A stretch of DNA of 64,000 nucleotides from DASPKM01 sp035628135 (GCA_035628135.1 DASPKM010000013.1:248001-312000), one strand, 5' to 3'. Positions 33,956-43,894 are shown, numbered from the stretch's first letter. The notes: generated by a model not told the origin, from the sequence alone. Numbers and translations are program-made.

Positions 33956-36900
33956 ATGCGAAAACTATACCTACTACTATGCCTGCTGGCATTACCACTA
34001 CTGCTTTTAAGCAAGGAGCCATTTGCTCCTCCTACCATACCCGCCAGCAATTTAATCATCAACCAGCTCGATGGAAACGGGTTCCGCGTTAATTGGACCA
34101 GTGGTAATGGCGCACGCCGACTAGTTGTAATGCGGCAGGGATCGCCTGTAACGGCATTGCCTGTTGACGGCGTGGACTATACGGCAAGCGCCACTTTTGG
34201 CAATGGCGACCAACTGGCTGCCGGGCAATACGTAGTGTCCGACGCCAACAATACGTTGGTGGATGTAAATGGGCTGCAGCCCGGCATTACCTATCACGTT
34301 GCCGTGTTTGAATACAATGGTACTGCCTCGGGTACTGAATACCTTACCTCGCTGTTCCTTGCGGGCAGCCAGTCTACCTTAGTGGCACCGACTACCCAGA
34401 TCAGCAACGTTGTATTCAGCAATATAACGGGCAATTCCATGACGCTTACGTGGACCAATGGCAACGGGCAACGCAGATTGGTAGTTGCGCGGCAGGGAAG
34501 CGCGGTAAATGCCAACCCCGTTGACCTTACCACCTATAACAACAATCCCGGGTTCGGTAATGGAACCCAAGTAGGAACGGGCAATTATTCCGTATATGCA
34601 AACACAGGCAATTCGGTAACCGTTACCAATCTGCAACCCAATACCACTTATCATTTTGCATTGTATGAATACAATGGTATTAACGGCCCCGTGTACCTGG
34701 TGCCTGGTGCAACCGCCAATGCCACTACCGCGCCGCGCCCAACCGTGGCTGCGTCTAACATGATCATCAACAACGTGGAGGGTGGCACCATGCGCGTTAA
34801 CTGGACTATGGGCAACGGCGCCCGGAGAATAGTAATAGGCAGGGCAGGCAGCGCAGTAACGTCGGTACCTGTTGATGGAGTGGATTATAATGCCAGTGGC
34901 ACATTCGGCAGTGGCGATGTGATACAGCCCAATGAATTTGTTTTGTACGATGGCACTAGCACGCTGGTGGATGTCTCCAACCTGCAGCCGTCCACTACTT
35001 ATCATTTCAGGGTGTTCGAATACGATGGCTCGGGCAGCAGCACTGCATACCTCGTATCATCTTTCTTAAGCGGAAGCCAGGCAACCCTGAGCCCTCCCAG
35101 CGTGCAGGTATCGAATCTAAATTTTACCAATGTAAGCGGCAGCAGCGTTACGCTTAATTGGACCAATGGTAATGGCACCAGGCGGCTGGTGTTGGGACGA
35201 CAAGGCGGTGCTGTAAATGCCGATCCTGTTAACCTCACTTTCTATACGGGCAACAGCATTTTTGGAAATGGCAACCAGGTAGGAACAGGTAATTACATCC
35301 TGTTCAATGGCACGGGCAATTCGGTAACAATTACCAATTTGCAGATCAATACTGCTTATCATTTTGCGGTGTACGAGGCAAATGGGATCAGCACACCAGT
35401 GTATGCCATTCCCGGAGCAACCGCCAGCATCACCACACCGGCATCACCCACCGTGGCCGCCAGCGGTATTACCTTCAATAGCCTCGATGGAGGATCGTAC
35501 CGCGTAAACTGGACCAATGGTAATGGACAAAGGAGAATTATAATAGCGAGGGCCGGGAGCGCGGTAAGTTCAGTTCCTGTGGATGGGGTGGATTACAATG
35601 CCAGCAGCACATTTGGAAGCGGCGACGTACTACAGCCAAATGAATATGTAGTGTTCGACGGTACCACTACATTTGTAGACCTCACCAATTTGCAACCCGC
35701 CACCACTTATCATTTCCGCATTTTTGAATACAATGGCACGGGCGTCAACACTTCTTATCTCACCGCTGCTTTTGCAAGCAGCAGCCAGGCAACGCTCAGC
35801 GCACCTACTACGCAGGCAAGTGCGGTAAACTTTACCAATATCAGTGGCAGTACGGCCCAGGTCAATTGGACCAATGGTAACGGAGCGGGCCGCATCGTAT
35901 TGATACGGCAGGGAGGTGCAGTTAATGGCGATCCCGTTAACCTGGTTTTTTACAACGCGAACAGCATTTTTGGCAATGGAACACAGATAGGATCTGGAAA
36001 TTATGTGGTCTTCAGGGCCGCATCCGGCAATAATGTAACGGTCACAAATCTCACACCCAATACTACTTATCATGTAGCGGTATATGATTACAACGGCAAT
36101 GGCACGCCCGTGTACAGAACACCCGGCGCTGTAAACAGCTTTACTACCGCGCCGCAACCGACCACGCCGGCGAGCGCAATGAACTTTAGTTCTATCGATG
36201 GAAACTCTTTCCGCGTGAACTGGACCAGCGGGAACGGGCAGCGAAGGATCGTCATTGCCAGGGCAGGAAGCCCCGTTACAGCTACGCCTGTAAATGGTGT
36301 TGACTATACTCCCAGTGCAACATTCGGCAGCGGCGACCAACCTGCGCCGGGGCAATACGTGGTGTACGACGGCCTCAGCACTTTTGTAGACGTAACCAGC
36401 CTTTCGCCCAATACCACCTATCATTTCGCGGTGTTTGAGTACGATGGAACAGGAACAAATACAGCATACCTCACCAGCAGTTTCCTGGCGGGCAGTCAAT
36501 CAACCGTCAGCACACCCACGATACAGGCCAGCAATGTTTTATTCTCATCGGTTGGAGCTACTTCGCTTACCGCAAGCTGGACGGTAGGCAATGGCACATC
36601 CAGACTGGTATTGGCAAGGCAGGGAAGCGCTGTGAATGCCGATCCTGTTGACCTGACGATATACAATGGCAGTTCTGTTTTTGGCTCAGGAGCGCAAATC
36701 GGCGCCGGCAATTATATATTGTACCGGTCCAACGGCACCAGCGTAAATGTTACAGGACTTACCAGTGGCACCACCTACCACTTCGCTGTATTTGAGCTGA
36801 ACGGATCTAACGGCCCCGTATATATGCTCTCTCCTGCAAGGGCACAGATCACGACTCCCGGCGCGCCGCAAATACAAGCCGTAAATATTTCGGCGGGAAG

Positions 36901-37756
36901 CATCACGGCCAACACAATGCAGCTAAGCTGGACGAATGGCAGCGGCAACAGGCGTTTGGTATTGATGAAACAAGCAAGTGCCGTGGATGCCAACCCGGTT
37001 GATAATACAACATACACTGCCAACAGCTTCTTTGGATCCGGAACGCAAATAGGCAGCGGCAACTACGTGGTATTCGACGGTACGGCATCCAGTGCGTTGA
37101 TCACGGGCTTATCGTCCAACACTACTTATCATTTCGCGGTATTTGAATACAATTCTTTTGGCGCTACCTCGCAATTCCTGCTCGCCAACCCTGCAAGGGG
37201 CAATGCCACCACGCAGCTCGGGCTTCCTGTAACCTTCCTTGAGTTTACCGCGGTGCAGGAAAATAAAACCATAAAGTTGCAATGGAGCACAGCGCAGGAA
37301 CAAAACAGTTCGCATTTCGAAATCCTCAAAAGCACCGATGGCGGACGGTTCCAGCCATTGGGCAGCAAAAATGCCGCAGGCAACAGCACCACCAGGAAAG
37401 ACTATGTGTTCGTCGATGCAAATCCCGTTGCCGGCGTGAACTACTATCAATTAAAACAGGTAGATATCGACGGCAAGTTCATGTACTCGAAGATCATCAA
37501 CTTACCATTCGCATCGAAGGCAATCATACAACGATTCGTCAATCCTATCCGTACCGCTTTGCTTGTTCAGCTTGCCGATGGACGCAGTGGAAATTGGAAG
37601 CTCCTAAACATGCAGGGACAAGTGCTGGCGCAAGGCAGCATAAACAACGCCTTTATAAGGCACAATGTCACCGGTTTGCCGGATGGATTGTATGTGCTCG
37701 AAATAACAATGGAGGGAAAGACAGCGTACTTAAAGCTGGTAAAATCAATTCATTAA
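33956..37756 (+). CDS. Secreted Fn3-repeat protein with T9SS sorting domain
   Basis: The 1266-residue product starts with a signal peptide (MRKLYLLLCLLALPLLLLS) and then consists of nine fibronectin-III-like repeats of about 116-119 residues. Repeats 1, 3, 5 and 7 carry VDGVDY or close variants and repeats 2, 4, 6 and 8 carry (A/V)NA(D/N)PV(D/N)L(T/V); the ninth resembles the second type. All share W(T/S).GNG..R(R/L)(I/L)V and TTYHF(A/R)V(F/Y)E(Y/L). After them come LPVTFLEFTAVQENKTIKL and a type A sorting domain ending YVLEITMEGKTAYLKLVKS. No catalytic domain is visible, so an adhesin or surface scaffold is likely. The gene begins 82 bases after the 7TM kinase gene on the same strand. A longer start at 33905 is less likely. 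Confidence 0.85.
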   Translation: MRKLYLLLCLLALPLLLLSKEPFAPPTIPASNLIINQLDGNGFRVNWTSGNGARRLVVMRQGSPVTALPVDGVDYTASATFGNGDQLAAGQYVVSDANNTLVDVNGLQPGITYHVAVFEYNGTASGTEYLTSLFLAGSQSTLVAPTTQISNVVFSNITGNSMTLTWTNGNGQRRLVVARQGSAVNANPVDLTTYNNNPGFGNGTQVGTGNYSVYANTGNSVTVTNLQPNTTYHFALYEYNGINGPVYLVPGATANATTAPRPTVAASNMIINNVEGGTMRVNWTMGNGARRIVIGRAGSAVTSVPVDGVDYNASGTFGSGDVIQPNEFVLYDGTSTLVDVSNLQPSTTYHFRVFEYDGSGSSTAYLVSSFLSGSQATLSPPSVQVSNLNFTNVSGSSVTLNWTNGNGTRRLVLGRQGGAVNADPVNLTFYTGNSIFGNGNQVGTGNYILFNGTGNSVTITNLQINTAYHFAVYEANGISTPVYAIPGATASITTPASPTVAASGITFNSLDGGSYRVNWTNGNGQRRIIIARAGSAVSSVPVDGVDYNASSTFGSGDVLQPNEYVVFDGTTTFVDLTNLQPATTYHFRIFEYNGTGVNTSYLTAAFASSSQATLSAPTTQASAVNFTNISGSTAQVNWTNGNGAGRIVLIRQGGAVNGDPVNLVFYNANSIFGNGTQIGSGNYVVFRAASGNNVTVTNLTPNTTYHVAVYDYNGNGTPVYRTPGAVNSFTTAPQPTTPASAMNFSSIDGNSFRVNWTSGNGQRRIVIARAGSPVTATPVNGVDYTPSATFGSGDQPAPGQYVVYDGLSTFVDVTSLSPNTTYHFAVFEYDGTGTNTAYLTSSFLAGSQSTVSTPTIQASNVLFSSVGATSLTASWTVGNGTSRLVLARQGSAVNADPVDLTIYNGSSVFGSGAQIGAGNYILYRSNGTSVNVTGLTSGTTYHFAVFELNGSNGPVYMLSPARAQITTPGAPQIQAVNISAGSITANTMQLSWTNGSGNRRLVLMKQASAVDANPVDNTTYTANSFFGSGTQIGSGNYVVFDGTASSALITGLSSNTTYHFAVFEYNSFGATSQFLLANPARGNATTQLGLPVTFLEFTAVQENKTIKLQWSTAQEQNSSHFEILKSTDGGRFQPLGSKNAAGNSTTRKDYVFVDANPVAGVNYYQLKQVDIDGKFMYSKIINLPFASKAIIQRFVNPIRTALLVQLADGRSGNWKLLNMQGQVLAQGSINNAFIRHNVTGLPDGLYVLEITMEGKTAYLKLVKSIH

Positions 37757-37780
37757 TTGCTCACTATAAAAATCAACACT

Positions 37781-38419
37781 ATGAGTTTACGATTAGGGGA
37801 TACTGCTCCGAACTTCCGCGCGGTTACTACCGCAGGCGAAATAGACTTGTACGAATACCTGGGCGATGGATGGGGCATCCTGTTTTCGCACCCTGCGGAC
37901 TTTACGCCTGTTTGCACCACCGAGCTGGGGAAAACCGCCTTGTTGCAGGAAGAATTTAAAAAGCGAAATGTAAAAGTGCTTGCGATAAGCGTGGACCCGA
38001 TGGACAGGCACCTGTCGTGGATCGGCGATATCAACGAAACACAAAACTGCATGATAGACTTCCCGCTGATCGCGGATGCCGACAGGTCCGTTGCATCGCT
38101 GTACGGCATGATCCATCCCAACGCCTCGGAGACATTTACAGTGCGTTCATTGTTTGTAATAGGGCCCGATAAGAAGATCAAGCTCATGATCACCTACCCG
38201 GCTTCTACGGGCCGCAATTTTACCGAAGTACTGCGGGTGATCGATTCGCTGCAACTAACGGCATATCACAGCGTGGCCACGCCCGCCGATTGGAAGCACG
38301 GCGAAGAAGTGATCGTTGTCCCGGCAGTATCTACCGAGGATGCGATAAAGCGGTTTAAAAAAGGCGTGCGGGTAATTAAACCCTACTTGCGCTACACGCC
38401 GCAACCCGATCTGCAATAA
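37781..38419 (+). CDS. 1-Cys peroxiredoxin (Prx6 type)
   Basis: The 212-residue product starts MSLRLGDTAPNF and has the peroxidatic cysteine C45 in ADFTPVCTTELG. It also has VKVLAISVD, TVRSLFVIGPD and the C-terminal extension WKHGEEVIVVP typical of Prx6-type enzymes. It reduces hydrogen and organic peroxides. The only other cysteine, C90 in TQNCMIDF, is not at the usual resolving position, so an external thiol, possibly bacillithiol, is presumed to reduce it. The ATG at 37781 is chosen over a TTG eight codons earlier. It begins 24 bases after the Fn3 gene. Confidence 0.93.
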   Translation: MSLRLGDTAPNFRAVTTAGEIDLYEYLGDGWGILFSHPADFTPVCTTELGKTALLQEEFKKRNVKVLAISVDPMDRHLSWIGDINETQNCMIDFPLIADADRSVASLYGMIHPNASETFTVRSLFVIGPDKKIKLMITYPASTGRNFTEVLRVIDSLQLTAYHSVATPADWKHGEEVIVVPAVSTEDAIKRFKKGVRVIKPYLRYTPQPDLQ

Positions 38420-38450
38420 CCACCCTATCAGATTTTATAAAATAAAGTGT

Positions 38451-38984
38451 ATGAATAAAAAGCTTATCATCGTCCTGCTATGTGTGCCTGTAATCGCAAC
38501 AGCTCAACCAAAGGCCAGGGGGTTTTCATTTTATGCCGGCCCGCAGGCAAGCATAGCTGTTGGCAAGGATTTGTCAACAGCGCATAGCGCAGGCATTGGA
38601 TTGCACACGCAGGCATTGTACGGCCTCAACGACAAAATAGCGGTAGGCGCACGCTTCAGTTATACATACCTCTTCGGCAAAACTACTAAGGTTCATTTTT
38701 ATGAGCCGGGAGGCGGCAATTACGGATCGGAGCACCAGCACGATGGCATGAGCAGCATCGGAATAACCGGCAGCACGCGGTTCAGTCGCAATAGCTATTA
38801 TGGCGGATTTGACATGGGCGCGTGCCTCGATTTTATAGATGGCGATTCCCAACTCGCGGCGGTGATCCTTGCAGAGTTGGGATATTCATTGAACAATGTT
38901 CATGCATTGTCGCTGTATTTCCTGCTGTGCGGTGATCCTAAAATGCAAATAGGCGCAAGGTATTCCATACGCCTTGGCCGCTAG
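38451..38984 (+). CDS. Small outer membrane beta-barrel protein
   Basis: The 177-residue product has a signal peptide (MNKKLIIVLLCVPVIATAQ), then alternating hydrophobic/polar strands: FSFYAGPQASIAVG, AVGARFSYTYLFG, SYYGGFDMGACLDFI and the final QIGARYSIRLGR. This fits an 8-stranded OmpW/OmpA-type barrel. No function can be assigned. It lies 31 bases after the peroxiredoxin gene and is probably co-transcribed with it. Confidence 0.7.
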   Translation: MNKKLIIVLLCVPVIATAQPKARGFSFYAGPQASIAVGKDLSTAHSAGIGLHTQALYGLNDKIAVGARFSYTYLFGKTTKVHFYEPGGGNYGSEHQHDGMSSIGITGSTRFSRNSYYGGFDMGACLDFIDGDSQLAAVILAELGYSLNNVHALSLYFLLCGDPKMQIGARYSIRLGR

Positions 38985-39011
38985 ATGAACAATAGCATTA
39001 AAATACTCAGT

Positions 39012-39098
39012 ATGAAAAATAAAAGCCTCACCATACTCGGGCTGCTCATCACCGCTATTTGTTTAGTGCACAGTTGCAGCCCACAGGCAGTGCAATGA
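39012..39098 (+). CDS. Putative 28-residue lipoprotein
   Basis: An ATG at 39012 opens 28 codons encoding a Lys-rich start (MKNKS), a hydrophobic core and then LVHSC, followed by only SPQAVQ. This is a minimal lipoprotein signal peptide with a seven-residue mature lipopeptide. Small entericidin-like lipopeptides of this style exist in other bacteria. The His at position -2 of the lipobox is unusual. The gene is 27 bases after the barrel gene and just before a strong terminator, which supports it being the last gene of that operon. Confidence 0.5.
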   Translation: MKNKSLTILGLLITAICLVHSCSPQAVQ

Positions 39099-39135
39099 GT
39101 TTTCTCTTGTGTTTTTTAGATCACGGTTATGGTTT

Positions 39136-39157
39136 AGGGCCCCTTCGGGGCCCTTTT
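39136..39157 (+). terminator. Rho-independent terminator after the peroxiredoxin operon
   Basis: AGGGCCCC, loop TTC, GGGGCCCT then TTT. The stem is 8 bp and perfect. It sits at the convergent end of the regulator gene on the other strand. Confidence 0.85.
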
Positions 39158-39159
39158 AT

Positions 39160-39918
39160 TTAATACCTGAACACTTCCTTTACTTTCATCAGGAACTGGT
39201 CCTTCTTTCGGCGGCTTACTTCTATCTCCGCATTATCGCTCATAATCACCAGCCCGCCCTCTCCCCTCTGGTATTCCTTTACATGATTGAGGTTTACCAA
39301 AAAAGATTTATGAATGCGCAGGAAAGTAGTGTCCTTTAATATCTGGTCGTATTCCAGGAGCGGTTTGGATACTGTCACGGTTTTTCCGCCATCGAGATGA
39401 AAAACGGTATAGCTGCGCTCGGCCTCGCAATAAATGATCTCGTCCAGCTTCAATACAATAAATCCCTTAAGGGTGGGAAGACAAAGCCGCATTTCCGCTG
39501 GATTGCCCGCCTGGCCGAGGTTATGCAGGAGTGCCCTGGTACGCTCCTCTTTCTTGCCCACCTCCAGTCTTTTTTCTACACGCTGTACGGCGTCTATCAA
39601 CCTGTCTTCGTCCACAGGCTTCAATAAATAATCCGCCGCGCTGTACTGCAGCGCCTGTAACATGTACTCGTTGTGCGCGGTGACAAAAATTACCTCGAAA
39701 TCTTTCGAGGATAATTCAGTGAGCAACTCCAGCCCGCTTTTGCCGGGCATTTGTATGTCGAGGAAGATGACATCGGGGCTCAGCTCGGCAATCTGCTGTT
39801 TGGCGGCAGTTGCATTGGAACAGCTGGCGGCAACTGTTACATGCGGGCAATGCAACGCCAGCATTTTTTGCAAGGTGCGGATGCCATCCGGTTCATCATC
39901 CACAATAATTGCTTTCAT
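39160..39918 (-). CDS. LytTR-family response regulator
   Basis: The 252-residue product has a receiver domain (acidic VDDE at 6-9, phosphoacceptor D54 in FLDIQMPGKSG, T of IFVTAH, K of LLKPVD). Its LytTR DNA-binding domain contains LDEIIYCEAERSYTVFHL and FLRIHKSFLVNLNH. It follows its kinase gene by 9 bases, so the two form an operon. The basic tail (VSRRKKDQFLMKVKEVF) is typical of the BtsR/AgrA-like subset in Bacteroidota. Confidence 0.9.
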   Translation of the reverse strand: MKAIIVDDEPDGIRTLQKMLALHCPHVTVAASCSNATAAKQQIAELSPDVIFLDIQMPGKSGLELLTELSSKDFEVIFVTAHNEYMLQALQYSAADYLLKPVDEDRLIDAVQRVEKRLEVGKKEERTRALLHNLGQAGNPAEMRLCLPTLKGFIVLKLDEIIYCEAERSYTVFHLDGGKTVTVSKPLLEYDQILKDTTFLRIHKSFLVNLNHVKEYQRGEGGLVIMSDNAEIEVSRRKKDQFLMKVKEVFRY

Positions 39919-39927
39919 AAAAAGTAT

Positions 39928-42900
39928 TTATGCATTTACCAAATTGAACTGCAATACCACACGGGTGCCGGTATGTCCGTTATTCTCCATTTCATGCAGG
40001 TCGCGAATGATCAGCTTGCAGTCCATGTCGTACTTATCATTCATGATCTTGATCCGCTTTTGCAGGTTTTCCAAACCTACCGATACGTGTGGCGACTTGC
40101 TCTTCTCTTTGAGTTTTTGCGATTGCAAAATGCCAATGCCATTGTCTTCGACAGTGCAGGTGATCTTGTTTTCCTGCTGCGCAAACCCGATCAGGATACG
40201 CTTGTCCGACCCTGCCTGCATCAGTCCATGCCAGATGGCATTTTCAACCAGGGGCTGAATCATCATGGATGGTATCGGTGTTTCAGAAGCCTCGATGTTA
40301 TCGCCGGTAACAATCTTATACGTAAAGGAATCATCGAAGCGCAATTGCTCCATTTCAAGATAAGCACGCAGGTACGCGATATTTTCATCGAGCGTAACAA
40401 AGATTTCCTTGGAATGATTGAGCGTCATGCGTATCATGAGCGCAAACTTGCTCAGGTACCGCGATGCTTTTTCATTGTCGCCATCCAGTATCATCCGCTT
40501 GATGCTGTTCAGCGCATTGAATACGAAATGCGGATTCATCTGCGCCTGCAATGCCGCCAGCCTGGCCTCTGCAAGCTGCTCGTTGATGGTGGCCAGCTCC
40601 TTACGCTTTGCATCGAGGGATTGCTCGGATTCCAGTTGCTTCAGCTTATTGCCGATAAGCGTTGCAATGGTGGTGAGTATTTTTATATCCCGCTCAGAAA
40701 AATAATTAGGCAGGTAGTGTTCCGAATCGAGGATGCCCATCAATTCATCATTATGGATAATGGGAACGCACACTTCGCTAAGGCGGAACTCATCATCAAC
40801 ACGGTAGCGGCTGTCCTTACGGGTATCGTGTATCAACACGGGCTGGCGTGTTTCCATCACATGCCCCACTACACCCTGCCCGGGCAATACATCGAACACC
40901 TGGCTGGAGATCAATTCAGGCGTGCCCTTGGGACCATACGCGGCCTTCTGCATCATCTTGGTCTTGTCTTCGTTCCATAGGTATATCATGCAATCCACGT
41001 AATTCAACCGGCCGATCAGATTATTGGTCACATCCCACAATACTTCGTCTATGGTTGTTTTGCCCGTAAGTGAAGAAGAAAAATAATTGCTGATCTGTTC
41101 CAGCTCGAACTGGTTCTTATAATCATCGGCCTTGAGCTTTTCTATGTGCGTCTTCACCATTTCCTTCTTGCGTGCCAGGCCCGTTCTCCATTTTATCAAT
41201 AGATATACCAGCGCGATCATGACAAGCGCCATCAATGCCCGGAACCAATCTTGCTGCCACAGCGGCGGCAATACCACAACGGTCATTTCCTTTACCTGTT
41301 CGGCCCACCGGTTATTGGGCGAAAAAACTTTTACCTGTATGCGATGCGTGCCCGCCGATAAGCTGGAAATACTGAATGAAGGTTGGGTGCCCATGTTTAT
41401 CCAGGGGCTGGCGCTGTCCTTTACAATACGGTAAGCATAGCGCTGGCCGGCGCCGTCGGCAAAATTGATGGTGCCGATGGTGACCCTTATTTCACTGTTC
41501 TTCCACGAGGTGGTAACACTGGCGTCTGGAAGGAAACAATTTTTCTGCCCCGCAATCACCACGCTTTCCACAAATACATGAGGTATCGATTTCCGCCTGA
41601 GCATGTCGTGGGGATTGAACCTTGCAATAACGGTAGAAAGGCCCACGTACAAATGCCGCGTGGTGCTATCATAAAAGAACCGCGATCCTTTAATAACCGG
41701 CAGATCAGGAAATCCATCTTCCCCTCCAAAGCTAACAATCCTGGATGTGGTGAGGTCCATGCAGGCAAGGCCAGTAACGCATGCCATCCAAAGCTGGTCA
41801 TCCACTATGGCCATGGATGCGATATTATTGTCAGGCAATCCGTGGCTACGGGTAAAATGCCTGTATGTTCCCTTATCGATGTCATATCCGATCAACCCAT
41901 TATTAATACTATTGAACCAAACGGTATTGTGTTTGTCTATCGCCATGGCGCCTACCTGCCTGTCCTGCATTTTCAGGAAGGGAAATGAATCAAGGTACAG
42001 GTCGAACTTGCCCAAAACATTGTTGTATCTCGCCAATCCATGACCTGCCATCCATATATTTCCATCCCTGTCTTCGCCTATTACCACCGGCATGCTCAGC
42101 AATTGCGGAAGAACGTGAATGACCTTGAATTGATCGGTTGCCGGATTGTACCGGTAAATATTACTGGAAGTTATCCAGATATTTCCTTTACTGTCTTTTA
42201 ATATATCGGATATCCAGTCACCCGGGCCCCATTGCGGCGGGACCATGGCATTTTCTCTTTTTGTGGCCAGGTCAAACTTCAAAAACGTGCCGTCCCTTGC
42301 CAGCAGGAGGCTGGAAGGATCTGTTTGGACAATGCCATAAATATTATTTCCGTAGTACTTGTTTATCTTATTAAAGGTTATCCGCCGTTCGAACTTCAGC
42401 GTCTTTTTATCATATACCAGCATGCCGCCATCGGCACGCGCACCCGCATATAATTTTTCTGCTGTTGCAAAAACATCGTCTAGCCGCAAATTCGGCAATG
42501 AGTCCTGCAGGTATTGGGGCACCATGGTAATTGCCACTTGCGAGCGCAAGGGATTCTGGCGGAACAGTCCTTTGCTGCTGCCTACCCATAAATGCTGTTG
42601 TTTGTCTACAAACACGTCGAGGCATAGGTGGGCACGGAAATATTTTTCAGGGTCCAATTGTATTTGCCCGGTGCCGGGATGAAAGCGGGCCTTATAAAAA
42701 CCGGACGAGTGGCCTGTTATGTACAGCAACGTATCATTTGCTTTGCATATCCGCGTACGGTAATGAAACTCCATTTTGCCGGGCACAAACGGTAGGTGGG
42801 ATAAAACTTTTTTATTGCGAAGGGCATCCACATAAAAAAGCGTATCGGTTTCCGGCCGCATTACAAAAAACTGTCCCCGTTGTAATTGAAAGAACCTGTA

Positions 42901-43590
42901 GAAATCGGTCCTGCCAATCAGTCCCTCCATCACGGGGCAATCTTCCGGGGTCATACCTTTAAACTTTCTGGTTTGCTTATCATATATGTATGTGCCGGCT
43001 ATGGATGTAATGAGCAACCGTCTGTCATCCAGCTCCAGCATTTCCCTTCCGAACACGGTGTGTGTCCGCAGAAGGCCTTCCCGGCTGTAATAATCGAAAC
43101 GGTAAACCAGTTGATAATTTTTGTCGAAATGATAAAAGCCCGATCGCGTAAGGATATAAATATTCCCCTTATCATCGCCAAGGGCCGTTACCATGACGTT
43201 TAACTTATACTGGAGCTTTTTATCGTGGTAAGGAATAAAAACGTTGCGCGACTTACCGGTACGCGTATCTACGACATGCAGGCCGTAAGTAAAGACGGCC
43301 ATCCGGTATTTATCAAGCCATACCAATCCGGTCAATTCTTCCGCGGCCAAAGAAAGGCTGTCATCGGTGCTGCGGAATTGTACAAAACGGCTGCCATTAA
43401 AACGGTTCAGTCCCGAGGAAGTAGCGATCCATATATAACCGGTAGAATCCTGCAGGATACCCGTAACGTAATTATTAGACAATCCTGTTTCAGACGTATA
43501 GCGGTCGAAGTTATGCTCAGCAAGCTGCTGGCCGGCCAGTTGCAATGCCGGCAGCACCATCAACACTATCAGTAACCGTCGCCTGTTCAT
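39928..43590 (-). CDS. Large periplasmic-propeller sensor kinase (Reg_prop, Y_Y_Y, GAF, LytS-type core)
   Basis: The 1220-residue product has a signal peptide (MNRRRLLIVLMVLPALQLAG) and then about 650 residues of beta-propeller repeats of the Reg_prop type. Examples are YTSETGLSNNYVTGILQDSTGYIWIAT, DSKGNIWITS, DRDGNIWMAG and KHNTVWFNS. A Y_Y_Y domain (about 690-790) precedes one membrane helix (near 800), a GAF domain (about 840-990) and a His_kinase core with H1021 in AQMNPHFVFNALNSI. The ATPase part has QPLVENAIWHG and DNGIG. This differs from hybrid two-component systems because the regulator is a separate gene downstream and because a cytoplasmic GAF domain adds a second input. The periplasmic ligand is probably a carbohydrate or other extracellular cue, by analogy only. 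Confidence 0.88.
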   Translation of the reverse strand: MNRRRLLIVLMVLPALQLAGQQLAEHNFDRYTSETGLSNNYVTGILQDSTGYIWIATSSGLNRFNGSRFVQFRSTDDSLSLAAEELTGLVWLDKYRMAVFTYGLHVVDTRTGKSRNVFIPYHDKKLQYKLNVMVTALGDDKGNIYILTRSGFYHFDKNYQLVYRFDYYSREGLLRTHTVFGREMLELDDRRLLITSIAGTYIYDKQTRKFKGMTPEDCPVMEGLIGRTDFYRFFQLQRGQFFVMRPETDTLFYVDALRNKKVLSHLPFVPGKMEFHYRTRICKANDTLLYITGHSSGFYKARFHPGTGQIQLDPEKYFRAHLCLDVFVDKQQHLWVGSSKGLFRQNPLRSQVAITMVPQYLQDSLPNLRLDDVFATAEKLYAGARADGGMLVYDKKTLKFERRITFNKINKYYGNNIYGIVQTDPSSLLLARDGTFLKFDLATKRENAMVPPQWGPGDWISDILKDSKGNIWITSSNIYRYNPATDQFKVIHVLPQLLSMPVVIGEDRDGNIWMAGHGLARYNNVLGKFDLYLDSFPFLKMQDRQVGAMAIDKHNTVWFNSINNGLIGYDIDKGTYRHFTRSHGLPDNNIASMAIVDDQLWMACVTGLACMDLTTSRIVSFGGEDGFPDLPVIKGSRFFYDSTTRHLYVGLSTVIARFNPHDMLRRKSIPHVFVESVVIAGQKNCFLPDASVTTSWKNSEIRVTIGTINFADGAGQRYAYRIVKDSASPWINMGTQPSFSISSLSAGTHRIQVKVFSPNNRWAEQVKEMTVVVLPPLWQQDWFRALMALVMIALVYLLIKWRTGLARKKEMVKTHIEKLKADDYKNQFELEQISNYFSSSLTGKTTIDEVLWDVTNNLIGRLNYVDCMIYLWNEDKTKMMQKAAYGPKGTPELISSQVFDVLPGQGVVGHVMETRQPVLIHDTRKDSRYRVDDEFRLSEVCVPIIHNDELMGILDSEHYLPNYFSERDIKILTTIATLIGNKLKQLESEQSLDAKRKELATINEQLAEARLAALQAQMNPHFVFNALNSIKRMILDGDNEKASRYLSKFALMIRMTLNHSKEIFVTLDENIAYLRAYLEMEQLRFDDSFTYKIVTGDNIEASETPIPSMMIQPLVENAIWHGLMQAGSDKRILIGFAQQENKITCTVEDNGIGILQSQKLKEKSKSPHVSVGLENLQKRIKIMNDKYDMDCKLIIRDLHEMENNGHTGTRVVLQFNLVNA

Positions 43591-43894
43591 TCGTTATTGG
43601 GATACCTGTTTTTAGGTTTTTAAAGGTAGACAGTTACCCTGAAATAATATAGGTACAGAAGGAGTTGCGCAGCACGAACCGCCGTTGGGAAACCCAGGAC
43701 CGCCGTTCAACAGGTCAGTTCTGCACATTACAAAAGCCGGAGGGCAAAATATTTTTTTAGCCTCCTCCCGGTAGGAAAAAAAACACAACCGGTTGGAAAA
43801 GGGAAAATTGCGGCGGCTGCCGCTGCATTTATTTTGCTCCCGCAAAGAAAGAACGCGTTCCTGATTTGATTCATTAACCTTAAAAAACAATTCA
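43591..43894. other. 304-base intergenic region
   Basis: No gene is supported. It separates the divergent sensor kinase and methyltransferase genes. It contains a 9-base direct repeat ACCGCCGTT (twice within about 35 bases near 43680-43710) and, near 43840, TATTTTG, a near match to the -7 box but one base short. Nothing else stands out. Confidence 0.5.

Noticed and set aside
35630..36499. A 289-codon minus-strand open frame
   Set aside because: It is antisense to the Fn3 repeats and repeats with them, as expected for a shadow frame.
37756..38450. 2-Cys peroxiredoxin with a resolving cysteine
   Set aside because: Only two cysteines exist, and the second (C90) is not in the C-terminal position required for a typical 2-Cys enzyme. 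Length and C-terminal extension fit the 1-Cys type.
39751..40980. A 409-codon plus-strand open frame
   Set aside because: It is antisense to the conserved kinase core and GAF domain of the 1220-residue sensor gene and encodes no recognisable domain. It arises from codon bias of the real gene.
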